A stretch of DNA of 64,000 nt from Microbacteriaceae bacterium X2B (GTDB lineage: Bacteria > Actinomycetota > Actinomycetes > Actinomycetales > Microbacteriaceae), in assembly GCA_005502445.1 (NCBI GenBank), contig SCPB01000008.1, positions 1-64,000 on the forward strand, in the 5' to 3' direction. Shown in pieces: positions 7,614 through 22,226 of the stretch (position 1 is its first letter; every line of letters starts with the position of its first letter). The position numbers were made by a program, and so were the translations under genes. The notes under the pieces were generated by a model. That model did not search any database and was not told the origin of the DNA. It was given only the letters and a program-made list of their open reading frames with translations.

Positions 7614-8818
7614 CCGAGGACCTCCAGTCCGGGAAGCTTCTTGCCCTCGAGGAACTCGAGGCTGGCACCGCCGCCGGTCGAGACGTGGCCGAACTGCTCG
7701 TCGGTGAATCCGAGCGCGCGGACGGCGGCGGCCGAGTCGCCCCCACCGACAACGCCCAGACCGCTGACGCGCGTGAGCGCCTCGGCGACGGACTTCGTGC
7801 CGTGGGCGAAGGCGGGGAACTCGAACACGCCCATCGGCCCGTTCCAGAACACCGTCGTCGAGGAGGCGACGAGCTCCGCGAACCGCGCGGCCGTCTCCGG
7901 GCCGATATCGAGCCCGATTCCGGATGCGCCTGCCGGCCCGTTCTCGATCGCATCGGCAGCCTGCACGCCGTGCGCGGCATCCCCGGCGAAGCGTTCGGCG
8001 ACGACGACGTCGGTCGGCAGGACGATCTCGACCCCGCGCGCGGCCGCCTCCGCGAGGTAGCCGCGCACCGTGTCGAGCTGGTCCTCCTCGAGCAGGCTGG
8101 CGCCGACGGGGTGGCCCTGCGCCTTGAGGAAGGTGAAGAGCATGCCGCCGCCGATGAGCAGCCGGTCGACGCGCGGCAGCAGGTGGGCGATGACGCCGAG
8201 CTTGTCGCTGACCTTGGAACCGCCGAGGACGACCGTGTACGGCCGCGCCGGTCGTTCGGTCAATCGGTCGAGCACGTCCGTCTCGGCCGCGATGAGCGAG
8301 CCGGCGGCGCTCGGCAGCACCTGCGCGAGCTCGTAGACACTCGCCTGCTTGCGATGCACGACGCCGAATCCGTCCGAGACGAGTGCGTCGCCGAAACGGG
8401 CGAGCTTCTCCGCGAAAGCACGACGCTCCGCGGCGTCCTTGCTCGTCTCACCCGGGTTGAACCGGAGGTTCTCGAGCACGGCGACCTCGCCGTCCTCCAG
8501 GGCGGCCACGGTGGCCTCCGCACCGCTGCCGACCGTGTCGTCGGCGACGGCGACGGGCGCGCCGAGCAGCTCGCTCAGTCGCTGCGCGACGGGCTTCAGG
8601 CTGTACCGCGCGTCCCGAGTGCCGTCCGGCCGGCCCAGGTGCGAGATCACGACGACCTTCGCCCCTCGGTGGATGAGGGCGTTGAGCGTCGGCAGCGAGG
8701 CGCGGATGCGCCCGTCGTCGCCTACGGCGCCGTCGGCGATCGGCACGTTGAGGTCGCACCGGACGATGACGCGCCGACCGGAAAGGTCACCGAGGGACTC
8801 GATGGTGCGCAGAGTCAC
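7604..8818 (-). CDS. pgk: Phosphoglycerate kinase
   Basis: Transfers a phosphate from 1,3-bisphosphoglycerate to ADP in glycolysis. At 404 residues it has the usual length. Motifs: [13 protein letters not shown] near residue 15 (family signature), SHLGRPDG near 60, [15 protein letters not shown] near 200, and the C-terminal nucleotide loop [10 protein letters not shown] near 365. The GTG at 8818 is chosen because it begins the conserved N-terminus ([15 protein letters not shown]); an open frame further upstream lacks family-like sequence. It lies 20 nt after gap and overlaps tpiA. Confidence 0.96.
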   Translation of the reverse strand: MTLRTIESLGDLSGRRVIVRCDLNVPIADGAVGDDGRIRASLPTLNALIHRGAKVVVISHLGRPDGTRDARYSLKPVAQRLSELLGAPVAVADDTVGSGAEATVAALEDGEVAVLENLRFNPGETSKDAAERRAFAEKLARFGDALVSDGFGVVHRKQASVYELAQVLPSAAGSLIAAETDVLDRLTERPARPYTVVLGGSKVSDKLGVIAHLLPRVDRLLIGGGMLFTFLKAQGHPVGASLLEEDQLDTVRGYLAEAAARGVEIVLPTDVVVAERFAGDAAHGVQAADAIENGPAGASGIGLDIGPETAARFAELVASSTTVFWNGPMGVFEFPAFAHGTKSVAEALTRVSGLGVVGGGDSAAAVRALGFTDEQFGHVSTGGGASLEFLEGKKLPGLEVLGWA

Positions 8819-8838
8819 GGCGGGGTCCCCGTCGTCGA

Positions 8839-10603
<1,765 letters not shown>

Positions 10604-10654
10604 CGCATGCTTTCTTCTCGCAGATGGTCCGAGACCGCGGTGGCGGCGGCCCCG

Positions 10655-10680
10655 CTGACGGCTGTCAGTCTACTGACGGC
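10655..10680 (-). promoter_or_regulatory. Dyad with repeated CTGAC/GTCAG half-sites upstream of sodA
   Basis: CTGACGGC occurs at 10655-10662 and again at 10673-10680, with GTCAG in the opposite sense between them; the 14-base dyad GTCAGTCTACTGAC fills 10664-10677. Read on the minus strand it contains TAGACT, a fair -10. It sits about 55-75 nt upstream of the sodA start. The arrangement suggests an operator overlapping the sodA promoter, but the regulator is unknown and no clear -35 is present. Confidence 0.35.
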
Positions 10681-10777
10681 GACTGCCCGGGCACCGGCGG
10701 TGTTCCCGATGCGCACCGGACGTTCAGGCTTCCGGTACGGACGCCGGCGCGCTCGCGGGCTCGGCTCGATCGGCGCC

Positions 10778-11758
10778 TCAGACCTCGTCCTCGTCCGTGG
10801 GGAAGTCGGCGTCGGTGCCCTCGATGCCGAGCTGCTCGGCCCGCTTGTCGGCCATCGCGAGGAGGCGTCGGATCCGACCCGCGACGGCATCCTTCGTCAT
10901 GGGCGGATCGGCGTGGTGCCCGAGCTCGTCGAGGCTCGCGTCGCGGTGGTCGAGTCGCAGCTGGCCCGCGTACCGCAAGTGCTCGGGAACGTCGTCGCCG
11001 AGGATCTCGAGAGCGCGGGCGACGCGCGCACAGGCGGCGACCGCGGCCTGCGCGGAGCGGCGCAGGTTGGCGTCGTCGAAGTTGACCAGCCGGTTCGCCG
11101 TGGCCCTGACCTCGCGTCGCTGGCGCAACTCCTCCCAGTCGGCGACCGTCCGCGTCGCACCCATGAGACGGAGCATCTGGCCGATCTTCTCGCCGTCGCG
11201 GATGACGACGCGATGGACGCCTCGCACTTCCCGCGCCTTGGACGGGACGCCCAGCCGACCGGCGGCCCCGACGAGCGCCATGGCCGACTCGTTGCCCGGG
11301 CACGTGATCTCGAGCGACGCCGAGCGACCGGGGTCGGTGAGGGAGCCATGGGCGAGGAATGCTCCCCGCCAGACGGCGGCGAGCTCGTCCTTCGACCCGG
11401 TCGTGAGCTTGTTCGGCAGCCCGCGCACCGGTCGTCGACGAGCATCGAGGAGGCCGGTCTGCCGCGCCAGAGTCTCGCCGCCGTCGACGACGCGGACGAC
11501 GTAGGCGGGCGTGCGCCGGATCCCGCCCGGCGACATCATCGCGGCGTCGCTGCGCATGCCGTAGAGCTCGGCGAGGTCGCGGCGCACGCGACGCGCGATC
11601 TCGGGGGCATCGAGCTCGACCTCGACGGCGACGCGGCCCGAGATGAGGTGCAGGCCTCCGGCGAAACGGAGGATGGTCGCGAGTTCCGCGGCGCGCACCG
11701 TGGTCTTGGTGACCGCCAGCTGCGCGAGTTCCTCTTTCACGTCGGCGGTCAGTGCCAC
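10778..11758 (-). CDS. whiA: DNA-binding protein WhiA
   Basis: A sporulation/cell-division regulator conserved in Gram-positive bacteria. The 326-residue protein has the expected N-terminal LAGLIDADG-like region ([12 protein letters not shown] at the start; [21 protein letters not shown] mid-protein). The C-terminal helix-turn-helix runs from about 240 ([20 protein letters not shown], then [21 protein letters not shown]). In this non-mycelial lineage it is likely involved in growth or division rather than sporulation. The start is a GTG with GAGAGG upstream. It follows rapZ by 60 nt; the yvcK gene often found between them is not there. Confidence 0.95.
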   Translation of the reverse strand: MALTADVKEELAQLAVTKTTVRAAELATILRFAGGLHLISGRVAVEVELDAPEIARRVRRDLAELYGMRSDAAMMSPGGIRRTPAYVVRVVDGGETLARQTGLLDARRRPVRGLPNKLTTGSKDELAAVWRGAFLAHGSLTDPGRSASLEITCPGNESAMALVGAAGRLGVPSKAREVRGVHRVVIRDGEKIGQMLRLMGATRTVADWEELRQRREVRATANRLVNFDDANLRRSAQAAVAACARVARALEILGDDVPEHLRYAGQLRLDHRDASLDELGHHADPPMTKDAVAGRIRRLLAMADKRAEQLGIEGTDADFPTDEDEV

Positions 11759-11818
11759 GGGTCGTCCTCTCGGTGAAGCGGGGGTGAACGGCGCGCCCTC
11801 GTGGGGCGACAGTCGAGC

Positions 11819-12691
11819 CTACTCGCGTCCGAGGTCGCGGTGCTTCACGGTGACCGCGACGCCGGGAAGCCCTCGAAGGTGCGCGGCGAGGTCCTCGATG
11901 AGGGCGACCGAGCGGTGCTTGCCGCCCGTGCAACCGATCGCGATCGTGGCATTGCGCTTGTTCTCGCGCACGTATCCGCGAAGCACCGGTTGCAGGGCCG
12001 CGACGTAGCGGCCGATGAACTCGCGGGCGCCGTCCTGGCCGAGCACGTAGTCGCTCACCGTGTCGTCGAGACCCGTGAGCGCCCGCAAGTGCTCCTGCCA
12101 GAAGGGATTCGGCAGGAATCGTGCATCGGCGACCATATCGGCATCGGTCGGGAGGCCGTATTTGAACCCGAAGCTCTGCAGCGTGACCCTCACGGTCGCG
12201 GCGCCCTCGGGCGAGAAGATCTCGGCGACGGTCGACGCGAGCTGGTGGATGTTGAACTCGCTCGTATCGATGATGATGTCGCTGAGCTCGCGCACCTCGA
12301 GCATGCGTTCGCGTTCGCGGCCGATGCCGTCGAGGAGGGTGCCGTCGGCCTGCAGCGGATGCGGGCGCCGCACCTGCTCGAATCGGCGAACGAGGGCCGC
12401 GTCGGTCGCCTCGAGGAAGAGCACGCGCACAGTGGCCCGATCGCGCAGCTCGTCGATGACCGCCCGGAGGTCGGCGAAGAGCCTTCCGCCGCGCACGTCG
12501 ACGACCGCGGCGATCGTCGGCAGCTGGTTGCCCGGGTGCACGGCGAGATCGACGAGCGGGCGCAGCATCTGCGGCGGCAGATTGTCGACGACGTACCAGC
12601 CGAGGTCTTCGAGAGCGTTGGCGACGGTCGATCGCCCCGCCCCGGACATCCCGGTGACGATGAGCACGTCGTGGGCGGGGCTGTCAGTCAT
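11819..12691 (-). CDS. rapZ: RapZ/YvcJ family nucleotide-binding protein
   Basis: A P-loop protein; in enterobacteria RapZ is an RNase E adaptor for small RNAs of amino-sugar metabolism, while its role in actinobacteria is not established. The 290-residue sequence starts with [20 protein letters not shown], in which the Walker A lysine is replaced by arginine, as commonly seen in actinobacterial members. The C-terminal half has the family signature [19 protein letters not shown] near 265. The ATG overlaps the uvrC stop (ATGA). Confidence 0.92.
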   Translation of the reverse strand: MTDSPAHDVLIVTGMSGAGRSTVANALEDLGWYVVDNLPPQMLRPLVDLAVHPGNQLPTIAAVVDVRGGRLFADLRAVIDELRDRATVRVLFLEATDAALVRRFEQVRRPHPLQADGTLLDGIGRERERMLEVRELSDIIIDTSEFNIHQLASTVAEIFSPEGAATVRVTLQSFGFKYGLPTDADMVADARFLPNPFWQEHLRALTGLDDTVSDYVLGQDGAREFIGRYVAALQPVLRGYVRENKRNATIAIGCTGGKHRSVALIEDLAAHLRGLPGVAVTVKHRDLGRE

Positions 12692-14682
12692 TCGCGGGCC
12701 TCGTTGCGAGTGGGGGTCGTGGCCTCCAGCCTAGTCGCCGGGGCGGCGCCGACTGCGCGCTGCACGGCCTCCGCCGTCTTCGGCCCGATGCCGTCGACCG
12801 CCATGAGCTCGTCGATGCTCGCCGCGCGCAGGCGTGCGACCGAGCCGAAACGGGTCAGCAGCTCGCGCACGCGGGCGGGGCCGAGCCCCGGCACGGTCGA
12901 CAACTCGGTCGAGATGCTCTGCTTGCGTTTCGTGCGCTGGTGCCGCAGGGCGAAGCGGTGCGCCTCATCACGGAGCCGCTGCAGCAGGAACAGGGCGTCG
13001 GATGCTCGCGGCAGAATGACGGGGAACGCGCTGTCGGGCAGCCAGATCTCCTCGAGCCGCTTCGCGATGCCGCACACGGCGATGTCGTCGATGCCGGCAT
13101 CCGCGAGGGCCCGCGCGGCCGCCTGCACCTGCGGCTGGCCGCCGTCGATCACGAGGAGGCCGGGTCGGTAGTGGAAGGCCTTCTTCGCGACGGTCGTGGT
13201 CGGTTCCGGGTCGATGTCGGCGACGGCCTTCGTGTCGGCGCTCGTGTCGGCGGGCACGTCCGTCCCGGTGGCGCCCGGGCGCAGATAGGCGAGCCGCCGC
13301 GATAGCACTTGGTGGATCGCGTCGGTGTCGTCGCGGGCGCTCGCGATCGAGAACGAGCGGTACTGGTCTTTGCGGGGCAGCCCGTCTTCGAAGACCACCA
13401 TCGAGGCGACCTGGCCGGTGCCGCCGAGGTGCGAGACGTCGTAGCACTCCAGCCGCAGCGGCGCCTCGGCGAGCCCGAGCGCCTCCTGGAGGTCGGCGAG
13501 GGCCTGCGAGCGCGCGGTGAAGTCTCCGCTGCGGCGGGTCTTGTACCCCTGCAGGGCGTTCCGCGCGTTCGCGAGCGCGGTCTCGCTCAGCGCCGCCTTG
13601 TCGCCGCGACGGGCGGAGCGGAGGACCACGCCCCCCCGCTCCCCCGCCGCGCGGCGGCGCTCGGTGAGCACGAGTTGGAGGGCCGCGGAGTCTTCGGGCA
13701 CGGCGGGCACGAGGATCTCGCGCGCGGGAGGCTCGGCGTCGTCGTAGGCGTTCTGCAGCACCGAGTCGACGAGCTCGGCGAGCGTCATGTCGAGCTCGGT
13801 GTCGACGACCCAGCCGCGCACGCCGCGGACTCGGCCGCCGCGCACTCGGAACAGCTGCACGGCCGCGGCGAGCTCGTCGTAGGCGATGCCGAAGACATCG
13901 GCGTCGACGTCGTCCGCGAGCACGAGAGCGCTCTTCGACAACGCGGTCTCGAGTGCGCCGATCTGGTCGCGATAGCGCGCCGCCGCCTCGTAGTCGAGGG
14001 CGGCGGCGGCCGCGGCCATCCTCGCTCTGAGGTCGCGGACATAGCGCGCATCATTGCCGGCCATGAACGAGGCGAAGTCGAGGGCGAGCGATTTGTGCTG
14101 CTCGGGGGTGACCCGACCCACGCAGGGGGCTGCGCACTTCCCGATGTCGCCGAGCAGGCACGGTCTGTTGCGATCGTGCGCCCGCGTGTACGTCGCCTCG
14201 GAGCAGGAGCGCACGGGGAAGGCCTTGAGCATGATGTCGACCGTCTCGCGCACCGCCCAGACCTTCGTGTACGGCCCGAAGTAGCGTGCGCCGGGGATTC
14301 CCCGCGTGCGCGTGACCATGACGCGCGGCACGCGATCGCCGAGGGTGATGGCGAGGTATGGATAGGTCTTATCGTCGCGGAACTTGACGTTGAACGGCGG
14401 CGCGAACTCCTTGATCCACGTGTACTCGAGCTCGAGCGCCTCGAGCTCGCTCCCGACGACCGTCCACTCGATGCCGCGCGCGGTCGTGACCATCCTGCGC
14501 GTGCGGTCGTGGAGGGCGTGGAGCGGCTGGAAGTAGCTGCTCAACCGCGAACGGAGGTTCTTCGCCTTGCCGACGTAGAGCACGCGGCCCGCCTCGTCTC
14601 GGAATCGGTAGACACCGGGATCGGTGGGGATCTCGCCCCGCTTCGGCCGCCAGGCCTCGCGCGTCTCGATCTGCGTCGCCAC
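12688..14682 (-). CDS. uvrC: Excinuclease ABC subunit C
   Basis: Makes both incisions in nucleotide excision repair once UvrB has marked a lesion. Of 664 residues: the GIY-YIG nuclease lies near 15-95 ([20 protein letters not shown]), a UVR motif near 210-245, the RNase H-like 3' nuclease domain near 390-560 ([21 protein letters not shown]), and tandem helix-hairpin-helix motifs near the end ([27 protein letters not shown]). A polar Asp/Thr/Ala-rich insertion of about 30 residues (about 467-497) separates two parts of the nuclease domain. GTG at 14682 is 14 nt after the uvrA stop and begins the conserved region. Confidence 0.94.
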   Translation of the reverse strand: MATQIETREAWRPKRGEIPTDPGVYRFRDEAGRVLYVGKAKNLRSRLSSYFQPLHALHDRTRRMVTTARGIEWTVVGSELEALELEYTWIKEFAPPFNVKFRDDKTYPYLAITLGDRVPRVMVTRTRGIPGARYFGPYTKVWAVRETVDIMLKAFPVRSCSEATYTRAHDRNRPCLLGDIGKCAAPCVGRVTPEQHKSLALDFASFMAGNDARYVRDLRARMAAAAAALDYEAAARYRDQIGALETALSKSALVLADDVDADVFGIAYDELAAAVQLFRVRGGRVRGVRGWVVDTELDMTLAELVDSVLQNAYDDAEPPAREILVPAVPEDSAALQLVLTERRRAAGERGGVVLRSARRGDKAALSETALANARNALQGYKTRRSGDFTARSQALADLQEALGLAEAPLRLECYDVSHLGGTGQVASMVVFEDGLPRKDQYRSFSIASARDDTDAIHQVLSRRLAYLRPGATGTDVPADTSADTKAVADIDPEPTTTVAKKAFHYRPGLLVIDGGQPQVQAAARALADAGIDDIAVCGIAKRLEEIWLPDSAFPVILPRASDALFLLQRLRDEAHRFALRHQRTKRKQSISTELSTVPGLGPARVRELLTRFGSVARLRAASIDELMAVDGIGPKTAEAVQRAVGAAPATRLEATTPTRNEARE

Positions 14683-14696
14683 GATCGTCGAGGGCC

Positions 14697-17582
<2,886 letters not shown>

Positions 17583-17589
17583 TCGCGTC

Positions 17590-17595
17590 ATTCTA
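17590..17595 (-). promoter_or_regulatory. -10 element of a leaderless uvrA promoter
   Basis: TAGAAT on the minus strand, 7 nt before the GTG at 17582 and overlapping the upstream ATG at 17591. No convincing -35 is seen. The spacing matches the other leaderless-type promoters in this window. Confidence 0.45.
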
Positions 17596-17654
17596 GGCGC
17601 GGCCCCCGGCAGTCCCCCGCGAGCGGCCGCGGCGCCCCGGCACCGGTCGACAGC

Positions 17655-19727
17655 TCATCGCACGTGCCCGGCCTCGACCATCTGGCGGAGTTCTCGCTTG
17701 AGCTCCTGCACCTCGTCGCGCAAGCGCGCGGCGAGCTCGAACTTGAGCTCGCCGGCGGAGGTGAGCATCTGCTCGGTGAGCTCGGCGATGATCGACTCGA
17801 GCTCGGCGGCGCCCTCGGCCGCCTTGCCCTCGCGGCGCAGTCGCGGCGTCGGCGAGGTGCGGCCGCCCTTCGCTCGGCGGTCGGCGAGCAGCTCGGCCGT
17901 GTCGGCGCCCTCTCTCGCGAGCTGATCGGTGATGTCGGCGATCCTCTTGCGAAGCGGCGTCGGGTCGATGCCGTTGGCGAGGTTGTACTCCACCTGCTTC
18001 TCGCGACGGCGGTTGGTCTCGTCGATCGCCTGCGCCATCGAGGGCGTCACGACATCGGCGTACATGTGCACCGAGCCCGAGACGTTGCGTGCAGCCCGAC
18101 CGATCGTCTGGATGAGCGAGGTCGCAGAGCGCAGGAACCCCTCCTTGTCGGCGTCGAGGATCGCCACGAGCGACACCTCGGGCAGGTCGAGGCCCTCGCG
18201 GAGGAGGTTGATGCCCACGAGGACGTCGTACACGCCCTGGCGGAGCTCGCTCAGCAGCTCGACGCGGCGCAAGGTGTCGACGTCGGAGTGCAGGTAGCGC
18301 ACGCGCACGCCCGCCTCGGTGAGGAAGTCGGTGAGTTCTTCCGCCATCTTCTTCGTGAGGGTCGTGACGAGCACTCGCTCGTCACGTTCGACGCGCAGCC
18401 GGATCTGCTCGAGCAGGTCGTCGATCTGGCCCTTGCTCGGCTTGACGACGATCTCGGGGTCGACGAGACCCGTCGGGCGGATGATCTGCTCGACGACCGA
18501 GTCGGTGATGCCGAGCTCGTATTTGCCCGGGGTCGCCGAGAGGTAGACCTTCTGCCCGGTCCGGTCGAGGAACTCCTCCCACCGCAGTGGTCGGTTGTCG
18601 AGCGCGCTCGGCAGCCGGAAACCGTGCTCGACGAGCGTGCGCTTGCGCGATGCGTCCCCCTCGTACATCGCACCGATCTGCGGCACCGTGACGTGGCTCT
18701 CGTCGATGACGACGAGGAAGTCCTCCGGGAAGTAGTCCAGGAGGCAGTTCGGCGGCTCGCCCGCCTGCCGTCCGTCGATGTGGCGGGAGTAGTTCTCGAT
18801 GCCGTTGCAGAAGCCGATCTGCTCCATCATCTCGATGTCGTAGGTCGTGCGCATCCGCAGTCGCTGAGCCTCGAGGAGCCTCCCCTGCCGCTCGAGCTCG
18901 GCGAGCCGCAGCTCGAGCTCCTCCTTGATCGTGACGATCGCGCGCTGCATCGTGTCGGGCGAAGCCGCGTAGTGAGTCGCCGGGAATACCGAGACGGCGT
19001 CGAGCGTCTTCACGACGTCGCCCGTGAGCGGATGCAGGGCGTAGAGCGCCTCGATCTCGTCACCGAACATCTCGATCCGGATCGCGAGCTCCTCGTACAT
19101 CGGGATGATCTCGATCGTGTCGCCGCGCACGCGGAACTTCCCGCGCGAGAAGTCGATGTCGTTGCGCTGGTACTGCATGCCGACGAAACGGCGGATGAGG
19201 GCATCCCGCGCGATGCGCTCGCCCACCTGGAGGGCGACCATCGCGTCGAGGTACTCCTCAGCGGCGCCGAGGCCGTAGATGCACGAGACGGTCGAGACGA
19301 CGACGACGTCGCGCCGGCTGAGGAGCGAATTGGTGGTCGAGTGGCGCAGGCGCTCGACCTCGGCGTTGACCGAGCTGTCTTTCTCGATGAAGGTATCGGT
19401 CTGCGGCACGTAGGCCTCGGGCTGGTAGTAGTCGTAGTACGAGACGAAGTACTCGACGGCGTTGTGCGGCAGGAGCTCGCGGAACTCGGTCGCGAGCTGC
19501 GCCGCGAGGGTCTTGTTGTGGGCGAGCACGAGCGTCGGCCGCTGCACCTGCTCGATGAGCCAGGCGGTCGTCGCCGACTTGCCCGTGCCTGTCGCGCCGA
19601 GCAGCACGACATCCGTCTCACCCGCGTTGATGCGCGCCGTGAGCTCGGAGATCGCCTGCGGCTGGTCGCCGCTCGGACGGTAGTCGCTGACGACCTCGAA
19701 GGGGCGAACCGAGCGAGTGGGGTGCAT
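17655..19727 (-). CDS. uvrB: Excinuclease ABC subunit B
   Basis: The helicase-like subunit that verifies DNA damage and recruits UvrC. It has 690 residues. Motifs: Walker [19 protein letters not shown] near 40, the beta-hairpin region [12 protein letters not shown] near 90, DEAD-like [12 protein letters not shown] near 335, helicase motif [11 protein letters not shown] near 540, and a C-terminal UVR motif [21 protein letters not shown] that binds UvrC. The ATG lies 6 nt after a TAGGCT -10 with no Shine-Dalgarno, so the mRNA is probably leaderless. Confidence 0.97.
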   Translation of the reverse strand: MHPTRSVRPFEVVSDYRPSGDQPQAISELTARINAGETDVVLLGATGTGKSATTAWLIEQVQRPTLVLAHNKTLAAQLATEFRELLPHNAVEYFVSYYDYYQPEAYVPQTDTFIEKDSSVNAEVERLRHSTTNSLLSRRDVVVVSTVSCIYGLGAAEEYLDAMVALQVGERIARDALIRRFVGMQYQRNDIDFSRGKFRVRGDTIEIIPMYEELAIRIEMFGDEIEALYALHPLTGDVVKTLDAVSVFPATHYAASPDTMQRAIVTIKEELELRLAELERQGRLLEAQRLRMRTTYDIEMMEQIGFCNGIENYSRHIDGRQAGEPPNCLLDYFPEDFLVVIDESHVTVPQIGAMYEGDASRKRTLVEHGFRLPSALDNRPLRWEEFLDRTGQKVYLSATPGKYELGITDSVVEQIIRPTGLVDPEIVVKPSKGQIDDLLEQIRLRVERDERVLVTTLTKKMAEELTDFLTEAGVRVRYLHSDVDTLRRVELLSELRQGVYDVLVGINLLREGLDLPEVSLVAILDADKEGFLRSATSLIQTIGRAARNVSGSVHMYADVVTPSMAQAIDETNRRREKQVEYNLANGIDPTPLRKRIADITDQLAREGADTAELLADRRAKGGRTSPTPRLRREGKAAEGAAELESIIAELTEQMLTSAGELKFELAARLRDEVQELKRELRQMVEAGHVR

Positions 19728-19733
19728 GCCCCC

Positions 19734-19739
19734 AGCCTA
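19734..19739 (-). promoter_or_regulatory. -10 element of a leaderless uvrB promoter
   Basis: TAGGCT on the minus strand, separated from the uvrB ATG (19727) by 6 nt. The expected start point coincides with the initiation codon. A -35 is not obvious. Confidence 0.5.
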
Positions 19740-19773
19740 GGTTCGAGCACCGACAGTCCGCTCGGCGCTCCGC

Positions 19774-20430
19774 TCAGAGCAGAGCGGCGGGGTCGGCGGG
19801 GTCCGCGGCGGGCTCGGCGGCCGACCGCGACCGCTCGGCCACGAGGCGCTCCCACAGCGCGTCGACCTGCTCGATCGTGTGCTCGATCGTGCCGCTGGAG
19901 TCGATCACGACGTCGGCGATCGCGCGCCGCTCGTCGTCGGCGATCTGCGCGCCGATGCGGGCGAGGGCCGCCGAGCGATCCATGCCGCGCAGGCTCACGA
20001 GTCGTTCGACGCGCAACTCGGCGGGAGCATCCACGACGACGACGAGCGAGAATTCGGATGCCGCGCGCGCTTCCGCGAGGAGCGGCACGTCGTAGACGGC
20101 GATCGCGTCCGGATCCCTGGCCGCGGCCTCGGCGACGAGTTCGTCGTAGCGATGCTGGACCGCAGGATGCACGATCGCGTTGAGGTCGCGCAGAGCGGCC
20201 GGATCGTCGAACACGATGGCGCCGAGCCCGGGGCGGTCGAGCTCGCCGTCCACCCCGAGCACGCGATCGCCGAATCGAGCGACGATCGCCTCGAGTGCCG
20301 GACTCCCCGGTGCGACGGCCTCTCGCGCAAGCCGATCGGCATCGATGACGATGGCTCCGAGCTCGGCGAGTCGCGTCGCCACCGCGGTCTTGCCCGCGGC
20401 GATGCCGCCCGTGAGCCCGATGACCTCCAC
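19774..20430 (-). CDS. coaE: Dephospho-CoA kinase
   Basis: Phosphorylates dephospho-CoA at the 3' hydroxyl, the last step of coenzyme A synthesis. It has 218 residues with the P-loop at the very start (VIGLTGGIAAGKTAVATRLAEL) and VIDADRLAREAV and NAIVHPAV in the CoA-binding region. The C-terminal tail is rich in Ala, Pro and Asp. The GTG at 20430 is preceded, 6 nt away, by TAGGGT, which fits a leaderless promoter (20437-20442). The position between rpsA and uvrB matches the order in mycobacteria and other actinobacteria. Confidence 0.94.
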   Translation of the reverse strand: MEVIGLTGGIAAGKTAVATRLAELGAIVIDADRLAREAVAPGSPALEAIVARFGDRVLGVDGELDRPGLGAIVFDDPAALRDLNAIVHPAVQHRYDELVAEAAARDPDAIAVYDVPLLAEARAASEFSLVVVVDAPAELRVERLVSLRGMDRSAALARIGAQIADDERRAIADVVIDSSGTIEHTIEQVDALWERLVAERSRSAAEPAADPADPAALL

Positions 20431-20436
20431 CCCTCG

Positions 20437-20442
20437 ACCCTA
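20437..20442 (-). promoter_or_regulatory. -10 element of a leaderless coaE promoter
   Basis: TAGGGT on the minus strand, 6 nt before the coaE GTG at 20430. CGAGGG lies between them and could also act as a weak ribosome binding site if transcription starts further upstream. Confidence 0.4.
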
Positions 20443-20504
20443 GCCCGACCACCGGGCCCGGGGCAGCCGAGTGCCATGACGTCACAGCGGGCGAGGAGTC
20501 GCGC

Positions 20505-20552
20505 GTGTTCGAAGCACTCACCGGCATGGGGCTCGCCGTCACGGCGGGCTCG
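20505..20552 (+). pseudogene. Possible 5' remnant of a DUF4126-type membrane protein gene
   Basis: A GTG at 20505 with AGGAG 7 nt upstream opens a frame reading VFEALTGMGLAVTAGS. This resembles the start of DUF4126-family membrane proteins, which as I recall begin with a short M-x-LTG-GLA-AGLNAYIP-type sequence. After about 16 codons the likeness stops, and the frame runs into the rpsA terminator hairpin and the antisense of rpsA. The simplest reading is a gene largely deleted, leaving its ribosome binding site and first codons. The match is short and from memory; chance cannot be excluded. Confidence 0.35.
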
Positions 20553-20566
20553 CGACCGGAGTGCGG

Positions 20567-20601
20567 AACGGGCCGCCCTCCGGTTCGGAGGACGGCCCGT
20601 T
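20567..20601 (-). terminator. Terminator hairpin after rpsA
   Basis: Arms 20567-20581 and 20587-20601 pair over 15 positions with one mismatch, around a 5-nt loop, starting 35 bases past the rpsA stop. A second smaller hairpin (9-bp arms, 20606-20614 and 20623-20631) lies between it and the stop codon. Together they probably end the rpsA transcript before coaE. Confidence 0.65.
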
Positions 20602-20635
20602 CGTGCCGACCGGTCGCGAGGGACCGGTCGGAGTG

Positions 20636-22078
20636 TCAGTTGCCCGACAGCTTCTCGCGCAGAGCGGCGAGCGACTCGTCGTCGGCGAGGGTGCCCGCCC
20701 CGCTGGAGTCGGAGCTGAAGGTCGAGCCGCTGGGCAGCTCGAGCGTCGCGTCGTCGCTGAGCGCCGCGGCGACCTGCTTCTTGTGGGCCTCCCAGCGCGC
20801 CTGGGCGGCGGCGTAGTCCTGCTCCCACTTGGAGCGCTGCTCCTCGAAGCCGTCCTTCCACTCGCCCGACTCGGGGTCGAAGCCGTCGGGGTACTTGTAG
20901 TTGCCGGCCTCGTCGTACTCGGTCGGCATGCCGTACACCGCGGGGTCGAACTCGGCGCCCTCGGGGTCGACGCCCTCGTTGGCCTGCTTGAGGCTCAGCG
21001 AGATACGGCGGCGCTCGAGGTCGATGTCGATGACCTTGACGAAGACCTCGTCTCCGACCGAGACGATCTGCTCGGCGAGCTCGACGTGCTTGCCCGAGAG
21101 CTCCGAGATGTGCACGAGGCCCTCGATGCCGTCCGCGACGCGCACGAAGGCGCCGAAGGGGACGAGCTTGGTGACCTTGCCCGGAGCCACCTGGCCGATC
21201 GCGTGCGTGCGGGCGAAGACCTGCCACGGGTCCTCCTGCGTCGCCTTGAGCGAGAGCGACACGCGCTCGCGCTCGAGGTCGACCTCGAGGATCTCGACGG
21301 TGACCTCCTGACCGACCTCGACGACCTCGCTCGCGTGCTCGATGTGCTTCCAGCTGAGCTCGGAGACGTGCACGAGGCCGTCCACGCCGCCGAGGTCGAC
21401 GAAGGCGCCGAAGTTGACGATCGACGACACGACGCCCTTGCGGACCTGGCCCTTGGCGAGGTTGTTGAGGAACGTGGTCCGGCTCTCCGACTGCGTCTGC
21501 TCGAGCAGCGCGCGGCGCGAGAGGACGACGTTGTTGCGGTTCTTGTCCAGTTCGAGGATCTTCGCCTCGAGCTCCTGGCCGAGGTACGGGGTGAGGTCGC
21601 GGACCCGGCGCAGCTCGATGAGCGATGCGGGGAGGAAGCCGCGGAGGCCGATGTCGACGATCAGACCGCCCTTGACGACCTCGATGACGGAGCCGGTCAC
21701 GACGCCGTCGGCGTCCTTGATCTTCTCGACGTCGCCCCAGGCGCGCTCGTACTGCGCGCGCTTCTTGGACAGGATGAGGCGGCCTTCCTTGTCCTCCTTC
21801 TGGAGGACGAGCGCCTCGACGGTGTCGCCGACGCTGACGACCTCACTGGGGTCGACGTCGTGCTTGATCGACAGCTCGCGCGAGGGGATGACGCCCTCGG
21901 TCTTGTAGCCGACGTCGAGGAGCACCTCGTCGCGGTCGATCTTGACGACGGTTCCTTCGATGAGGTCGCCGTCGTTGAAGAATTTGAGGGTCTTCTCGAC
22001 CGCGGCCAGGAAGTCTTCAGCAGAGCCGATGTCGTTGATGGCGATCTGCTTGGGGGCCTTGGTCGTTACGGTGGTCAT
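20636..22078 (-). CDS. rpsA: 30S ribosomal protein S1
   Basis: Binds mRNA on the small ribosomal subunit and aids initiation. It has 480 residues with four S1 RNA-binding repeats (for example GDLIEGTVVKIDRDEVLLDVG near 40, GVVTGSVIEVVKGGLIVDIG near 125, GVVSSIVNFGAFVDLGGVDG near 210, and GKVTKLVPFGAFVRVADGIEG near 295). An acidic Asp/Ser-rich C-terminal tail follows. The ATG at 22078 begins the typical TTVTTKAPKQIAINDIGS. The gene has its own promoter 107 nt upstream and a double hairpin after its stop. Confidence 0.97.
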   Translation of the reverse strand: MTTVTTKAPKQIAINDIGSAEDFLAAVEKTLKFFNDGDLIEGTVVKIDRDEVLLDVGYKTEGVIPSRELSIKHDVDPSEVVSVGDTVEALVLQKEDKEGRLILSKKRAQYERAWGDVEKIKDADGVVTGSVIEVVKGGLIVDIGLRGFLPASLIELRRVRDLTPYLGQELEAKILELDKNRNNVVLSRRALLEQTQSESRTTFLNNLAKGQVRKGVVSSIVNFGAFVDLGGVDGLVHVSELSWKHIEHASEVVEVGQEVTVEILEVDLERERVSLSLKATQEDPWQVFARTHAIGQVAPGKVTKLVPFGAFVRVADGIEGLVHISELSGKHVELAEQIVSVGDEVFVKVIDIDLERRRISLSLKQANEGVDPEGAEFDPAVYGMPTEYDEAGNYKYPDGFDPESGEWKDGFEEQRSKWEQDYAAAQARWEAHKKQVAAALSDDATLELPSGSTFSSDSSGAGTLADDESLAALREKLSGN

Positions 22079-22184
22079 GTAGTGGTTGCTCCGATGCGGA
22101 CATGGATCGGGCCCGGTCCGACGAGGTGCTGGGATGTGTCGTCCGGGCGAGCGGACAGGATCGACGCCAGAACGGCGACCCTCA

Positions 22185-22213
22185 ACCCTATCGCCTGGCG
22201 GTGAGCCCGGCAA
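22185..22213 (-). promoter_or_regulatory. rpsA promoter (TTGCCG - 17 nt - TAGGGT)
   Basis: On the minus strand a -35 TTGCCG (22208-22213) and a -10 TAGGGT (22185-22190) are separated by exactly 17 nt, close to the housekeeping sigma consensus of actinobacteria. It is the best promoter visible in the window. The transcript would start near 22178 and carry a leader of about 100 nt before the rpsA ATG. Confidence 0.65.
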
Positions 22214-22226
22214 CACGACTCGAACG

